Source: Echinostoma caproni
Taxonomy: Eukaryota; Platyhelminthes; Trematoda; Plagiorchiida; Echinostomatidae
DNA length: 11,339 bases
Assembly: GCA_900618425.1 (NCBI GenBank)
Contig: UZAN01059401.1
Coordinates: 1 to 11,339, forward strand
Reading direction: 5' to 3'
The first letter of the stretch is position 1. The number at the start of each line of letters is the position of its first letter. Positions 7,881 through 11,339 of the stretch are shown here, piece after piece. The notes beneath the pieces were generated by a model, which made no database searches, was not told where the DNA came from, and was given only the letters and a program-made list of their open reading frames with translations. Made by a program: the position numbers and the translations under genes.

Positions 7881-9497
7881 CGACTCGGGTGTCCCATTTT
7901 CATCTCCATACTGCTTCCAGAATTCCCATCTTCCTTCTTCTCCTTTCTCCAAGTAGTCAACCACGAAAATAGCAGCGCGAAAGTGCATGATAAATGTCCG
8001 TATAAAGTGAAACTGAAAAGGTGTGATGTATTTCTCAATTACAGAGAACAAGATGACGGAGTATTTTGGACAGTTGTTCACCCATCGGAGAATTGTGTCG
8101 AGCAACTGCACGGAGAAGAGGAATGAAATCAAAGAACCAAGCAGCATGAATTTAAGTTCATTGAAATTTTTCATCCTCAGGCAATGTCCTTGAGCAGTGG
8201 GAAACTACTACGCTTTTGCATTCATGCTTTATTAGGGGTCAGAGAAAAAGAAAAACCGAAGTTGGCCGGACGAGTAAGAATCACGCGAGGAAACAGGCAG
8301 TGCGTAATTATTATGTCGACTGTGAAAGCAAACAATCTCCCAGATAAAGAAGAAGATGGAGAAAATTCACTACTGCATCAGTGTTTACAAAAGTACATAG
8401 AACTGGGAACTGAGTAAATAAAAGTCGAAAATATCCTCGCGTATAGCAGATTTGAAACATAAAACTGAAACCCTCAAATTTGAACAATCGCAAAGGGAAA
8501 TTGAGTTGTTATGCCAATGCTACAGGTGACACAAACAACAAGAAAAGTAAAATGTTTGGGAAGAATTTTAGCTGGACAGAAGTTACGAGCCTCTGTGGAA
8601 TCTGTACCAAGAATTAGTCACTGTAATGACTCATTGGCAAGAAAGCTGTTCAAGAAGCTTTTAATTTTTGTGACAATTTAAACAAATAATATTAAATTAT
8701 TATGTCACTTCAACATCTTCTACCTGGTGTCGCAGTTGGTCTGCTATAGTAGGTAACAAACATACAAACAAAGAAGCAAACAAACAAACACACACAAAAA
8801 CACGAAACTTGTTTGAGCCTGATCACGGTGAACACGGAGAGAGAGAGATGGTGAAACACAAAGAAATGTTTTTGCACCTATTTTTAAACCGCCGTTCCTT
8901 ATCCGTGACTGGTTCGGCTGCATTTTTGTTATTGCAGCATTAAAGTAAATACTTGAGAGATACAACAAATAGTTGTTGACCAAACAATTCTCCAAACATT
9001 AAGTAAAAAAGATATAGTTCATAATGGAGAAGTATATTTAGCACTTATTTAAATGGAATACAAGAACAGAACAATCAGTGTACATCACCATGTCACAGAT
9101 ATCAGTTGACACGGTTCATATGTAGCTAAAAGAGTGTATGAAAAATTCAAAAGCGGACAGTTTCCTGGAGGTCGAAGAGCTTGCATTATACAAAAAAGAG
9201 AGTTACAAATGGTGCCAAGGTAGCCGCGTTTACGATCAGTTTCTCTTTAGCCTAGTAATATTCTTCTAGTTGCAACCATTGCCAATATATACAGCCAAAC
9301 ACATGAGTTATAAAACCGTATGAATTCACAACCCCGGGATTTTATTACGTAAGTCTGACTGTAACGGCTTGAGAATGAAGTCATTAAACACATGCGCCTC
9401 GGTCAGCTATGCTCTAATTTATACTATTCTGAAAAGGTAGTGAATGTATTCTATGTGGAAAAATACGGATTCCTGAGTTCAATTATTTTTGTTCTTT
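7881..9497. other. No supported gene
   Basis: A plus-strand frame up to 8126 and another at 8184-8417 are open and could be fragments of a host or transposon exon; neither shows a domain I know. A strong pyrimidine tract followed by AAGTAG at about 7940-7958 looks like a splice acceptor on the plus strand. An antisense 110-codon frame (7842-8174) overlaps the LINE tail and is treated as chance. The remainder is AT-rich. Confidence 0.35.
8755..8808. repeat. (CAAA)n / CA low-complexity tract
   Basis: Imperfect CAAA/CAAAC units pass into a short CACACA run. Minus-strand leucine/cysteine-rich frames here are artefacts of this tract. Confidence 0.8.
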
Positions 9498-9567
9498 CTA
9501 AATGAAATAGGTGGCTATTCCGAGAAACGTTGCCACAAAGTAATTCAAACGGGGTGATAAAATTTGT

Positions 9568-9743
9568 AAAAAAAAATAGTAAGAAAAATTAAACTTCCAT
9601 GACGAAAGTTGGTCATACTCGGTAACTTCAGTTAGCGAAGCAGACTGATCCCTCAACGGAACCGTTCTCAAAATACGGACAACAGATGATACTAAAGGGA
9701 TGTTTCTTGTGTAGTTCTGGCAAGCTAAACTCTGTAGCTTCAT
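9568..9743 (-). CDS. Candidate exon, frame uncertain
   Basis: Two frames on the minus strand look protein-like over the same bases. One (AAG CTA CAG...) reads IPLVSSVVRILRTVPLRDQS then LTEVTEYDQLSSW. The other, entered after an acceptor GAAATGCAG near 9772, reads LIGKNEATEFSLPELHKKHP and ends at a TGA. Only one can be right. It lies downstream of the exons at 9995-10654 on the same strand, so it may be a further exon of that gene or of a neighbour. No donor of good quality is visible at its end (best guess AAGTTTAAT near 9593). Confidence 0.3.
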
Positions 9744-9821
9744 TTTTCCCTATTAGTTGTTTAATGCTGCTGCATTTCTTGAAAAAAGCTCGATATTGAA
9801 GGTTACAACATAGGTTACTAT

Positions 9822-9905
9822 TTAATCCACTATCCAGACCGTACTCGGGGTGTATTCCGCTGGGTTAGACATAAGCGCGGTGGCTGATGACAACGCACCA
9901 TAAAG
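9822..9905 (-). CDS. Candidate alternative terminal exon
   Basis: An excellent acceptor (CTTTCTTTCTTACGAG on the minus strand, AG at 9907-9906) precedes 27 codons (LYGALSSATALMSNPAEYTP...) and a TAA. The phase fits if the preceding exon is spliced at ATC|GTGGAT (10006), which is a weak donor just before that exon's own TAG stop. So either the gene ends at 9995, or it splices here and ends at 9822. ATTAAA on this strand at 9760-9765 could serve as polyadenylation signal for either form. Confidence 0.4.
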   Translation of the reverse strand, partial: LYGALSSATALMSNPAEYTPSTVWIVD

Positions 9906-9994
9906 CTCGTAAGAAAGAAAGCAGAAGTGAGCAAATGAGAATACATATATCAAGCTTAATAAAATTATTCAAGATTTTAGTTTGCTTCATCATT

Positions 9995-10144
9995 CTATCG
10001 ATCCACGATAGTCTCGTTTAAAAAGATTTTGAATAGTTGGAGTAGACTAGGCGTCGATTCCGGCGGAAGGTCAGTGTTCAGTTTCACTTGGACAGCCAAT
10101 CGATCTTCGTTACTGAGAACATCCAGATTACTACACAAGGCCAG
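9995..10144 (-). CDS. Terminal exon (49 codons plus stop) of an unrecognised, probably helical-repeat protein
   Basis: After the acceptor CATCATTCAG the frame continues in phase 0 from the upstream exon: LALCSNLDVLSNEDRLAVQV, then KLNTDLPPESTPSLLQLFKI, then FLNETIVDR and TAG. Two amphipathic helices separated by a proline-containing loop fit the HEAT/armadillo-like look of the upstream exons. The stop at 9995-9997 makes this the natural last exon, unless the weak donor at 10006 is used to reach the exon at 9822-9905. Family not recognised. Confidence 0.6.
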   Translation of the reverse strand: MALCSNLDVLSNEDRLAVQVKLNTDLPPESTPSLLQLFKIFLNETIVDR

Positions 10145-10191
10145 CTGAATGATGAGATTTAATTCTGTTTTATATCAACGCAATCACCTAC
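10145..10191 (-). other. 47-nt mini-intron
   Basis: Starts GTAGGT and ends ATCTCATCATTCAG on the minus strand, lying between two codons (phase 0). Reading through it meets in-frame stops and changes frame, since 47 is not a multiple of three. Confidence 0.65.
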
Positions 10192-10329
10192 CGTTCGTGC
10201 CAAAACACGTATAGAGTTCCCAATTTCTGTCGGATATTCGTCCAGATGATGCACAAAAACCATCATCAGTTTTGTCAATACGTGTTTCTCAATCCATATC
10301 AGAGAAACGGCATTGTTTGTGGACAAGAG
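10192..10329 (-). CDS. Internal exon (46 codons) of the helical-repeat protein
   Basis: In phase 0 at both ends, it reads LLSTNNAVSLIWIEKHVLTK, then LMMVFVHHLDEYPTEIGNSI and RVLART. It is rich in leucine, valine and isoleucine, with regularly spaced charged residues, as expected of paired helices in an alpha-solenoid. The acceptor is CCGTTACTAG and the donor ACG|GTAGGT. Without removal of the 40-nt intron before it, the preceding frame runs into TGA at 10289-10291. That could be mistaken for a frameshift. Confidence 0.7.
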
Positions 10330-10369
10330 CTAGTAACGGAAAATGTGTATCAAATGGCACGGGACTCAC
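10330..10369 (-). other. 40-nt mini-intron
   Basis: Perfect-looking donor GCA|GTGAGT and acceptor TTCCGTTACTAG on the minus strand. Removing 40 nt (one more than a multiple of three) exactly repairs the frame between the two flanking exons. This is the strongest internal evidence that the intron is real. Confidence 0.75.
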
Positions 10370-10485
10370 TGCGACTAGAAATTCCACGAAATGTATAGAT
10401 AAGTTGGGTAAGGGATTCAAAAACACTCCAGCCTGTAGCAACTCCACAAGGATACCATTCCACGGGTTTGTAAGAAATAAGAATC
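10370..10485 (-). CDS. Internal exon (38 codons plus two bases) of the helical-repeat protein
   Basis: After acceptor CACTTATGTAG it completes a glycine codon split by the intron and reads FLFLTNPWNGILVELLQAGV then FLNPLPNLSIHFVEFLVA. Entry phase 1 matches the upstream exon and exit is phase 0. The leucine-rich, helix-forming composition continues that of its neighbours. There is no signal peptide or obvious transmembrane helix, so a soluble scaffold or adaptor is likelier than a membrane protein. This is inference; the family is not recognised. Confidence 0.7.
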
Positions 10486-10527
10486 CTACATAAGTGTTTT
10501 ACCATAAACTGACCACGATAAACTTAC
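10486..10527 (-). other. 42-nt mini-intron
   Basis: Donor G|GTAAGTTT is close to the consensus and the acceptor is ACACTTATGTAG, on the minus strand. Phase 1. The length is a multiple of three, but an in-frame TAG (the last bases of the intron read ATG TAG) would stop a read-through. Confidence 0.7.
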
Positions 10528-10654
10528 CCAAAGAATCACGCTCCAAATTTGTACAGTTTGTTTTATTCAACATAATACCAAAGAGCTTGATTGCAACGTA
10601 ACGCAAGAATTGGTTAACTGGATCCATGATCAAATTTTGAAGACACAACATGAG
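10528..10654 (-). CDS. Exon (42 codons plus one base) of the helical-repeat protein; first exon visible here
   Basis: Begins after a probable acceptor (TTTTTATGCTATTTAG; TAG is in frame, so coding must start at or after it) and reads LMLCLQNLIMDPVNQFLRYV, then AIKLFGIMLN and KTNCTNLERDSL. The pattern LI-MDP--Q-LRYVAIKLFGIM resembles a HEAT-type repeat: helix, Asp-Pro turn, helix with a conserved-looking Arg/Lys ladder. With the three exons downstream it gives a continuous 176-residue C-terminal stretch. ATG codons at 10649-10651 and 10625-10627 could be starts, but the acceptor and the mid-repeat beginning suggest missing upstream exons, possibly beyond a longer intron. I could not identify any between here and the LINE at 10985. 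Confidence 0.65.
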
Positions 10655-10984
10655 CTAAATAGCATAAAAATGGTGTGATCACTAATCTTGTCCTCAGCCA
10701 TTCACAAAGTGAACAAAAGGAGTTAATGTTTATAAACGTAATACCATAATTAAACGCACTCAAAGAAATATTCACATTTCAATAAACAGTAGCATCAACA
10801 CTTATCCTCCTCTTTATTATACCATTAAGAAACAAAAGTGAAATATTGTGAACCCTGTACGGTAAGTTAGATGACCATCTGCAAACGCGTAACTTGCAAT
10901 CATGTGAACAACGTGTAGATAAGTACCGATAGTCATCAATTTGGATGAAATTAAATGCATTATGTGCTACACAAAAGCCTTATT
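10655..10984. other. Probable intron or intergenic sequence, nothing recognised
   Basis: AT-rich DNA between the first visible exon of the minus-strand gene and the plus-strand LINE. No convincing exon with matching phase was found. Confidence 0.4.
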
Positions 10985-11339
10985 CGAGTTTAATGGAGAC
11001 CGCCAACGGCACCGGACTCAATTTACCAACTTGCCATCAGCCACTGCTGGCGAGGATTTATTGAAGACTTCCGCTCCTACTGGTCAACACCCGTGGACAC
11101 AGACCATGTTCTGCGACGAGCCACATTCTGTCCACGCCTAGTAAATGACCGCAGAAAACCCACCGAAAACCAGTGAGTTCCCACAATACAGTATCAGCAA
11201 TGGTTGCAAACGGCCTTCGAAGTAGAACTATCAGATCAGGTCTCAGCTCAAGAATCAGCCGGAGGAATCAGTGAACACTGGACAACAATCAAGGAAGCGA
11301 TCCAAACGTCGATCAAAACAACACAGATTCTGCACACGA
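10985..11339 (+). mobile_element. Decayed LINE: end of endonuclease domain and linker before reverse transcriptase, runs off the window
   Basis: One frame (TGG at 10994-10996 onward) reads WRPPTAPDSIYQLAISHCWR, then FRSYWSTPVDTDHVLRRATF, NDRRKPTEN, VPTIQYQQWLQTAFEVEL and EHWTTIKEAIQTSI to the window end. This matches the C-terminal part of an APE-type endonuclease. D-I-Y-AIS--W corresponds to the usual D-IDYI-IS-RW block and DTDHVL to the SDH-L catalytic motif. The linker to the reverse transcriptase, with its W--IK-AI block, follows. The frame is broken by TAA at 10991-10993 and TGA at 11174-11176, otherwise intact, so this copy is less decayed than the other two. The reverse transcriptase should follow beyond the window on the plus strand. 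Confidence 0.85.

Noticed and set aside
7842..8174. 110-codon minus-strand frame with hydrophobic stretches
   Set aside because: It lies antisense to the end of the LINE ORF and its tail; the hydrophobic look follows from A/T-rich sequence.
10289..10300. Apparent +1 frameshift and premature TGA in the minus-strand gene
   Set aside because: A 40-nt GTGAGT..CTAG intron at 10330-10369 explains the frame change exactly, so a broken gene is unnecessary.

Overview
This looks like nuclear DNA from a metazoan, most probably a parasitic flatworm (trematode). The grounds are AT-rich non-coding DNA, scattered degenerate LINE retrotransposon pieces, an intron-poor family-31 glycosyltransferase gene, and several introns of only 33-47 nt with GT..AG ends. 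Very short introns and many divergent GT31 genes are known from trematodes, but the taxon is inferred, not read from a marker. There are no bacterial operons, CRISPR arrays, rRNA genes or convincing tRNA genes.

Layout. Positions 1-255 (minus) hold the C-terminal part of a decayed LINE reverse transcriptase cut by the window edge. About 256-3900 is largely gene-free, with a GC/CpG-richer patch (about 1281-1760) and a microsatellite cluster (2224-2488). A GT31 beta-1,3-galactosyltransferase-like gene lies at 4032-5159 (minus). It has an ATTAAA polyadenylation-type signal downstream and a strong 3' splice acceptor 51 nt upstream of the ATG. At 5580-6089 (minus) are the last exons of an unrecognised gene; two of them are joined in frame by a 33-nt intron. 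About 6090-7340 has no supported gene. A second LINE remnant, with the end of the reverse transcriptase ORF, runs 7345-7880 (plus). About 7881-9490 has no supported gene and one CAAA-type simple repeat. At 9995-10654 (minus) four exons separated by introns of 42, 40 and 47 nt encode the 176-residue C-terminal part of an unrecognised, probably helical protein; further candidate exons lie at 9568-9905. At 10985-11339 (plus) is a third LINE remnant, covering the end of the endonuclease and the linker before the reverse transcriptase, running off the window.

The genes do not form a visible pathway. The GT31 protein would be a Golgi type II membrane enzyme. The two multi-exon minus-strand loci could be one gene or two; the sequence alone does not settle it. 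I see no new defence or mobile system. The items most worth checking are the mini-intron gene, the altered catalytic motif of the GT31 protein and its probable splice-leader or 5'UTR acceptor.
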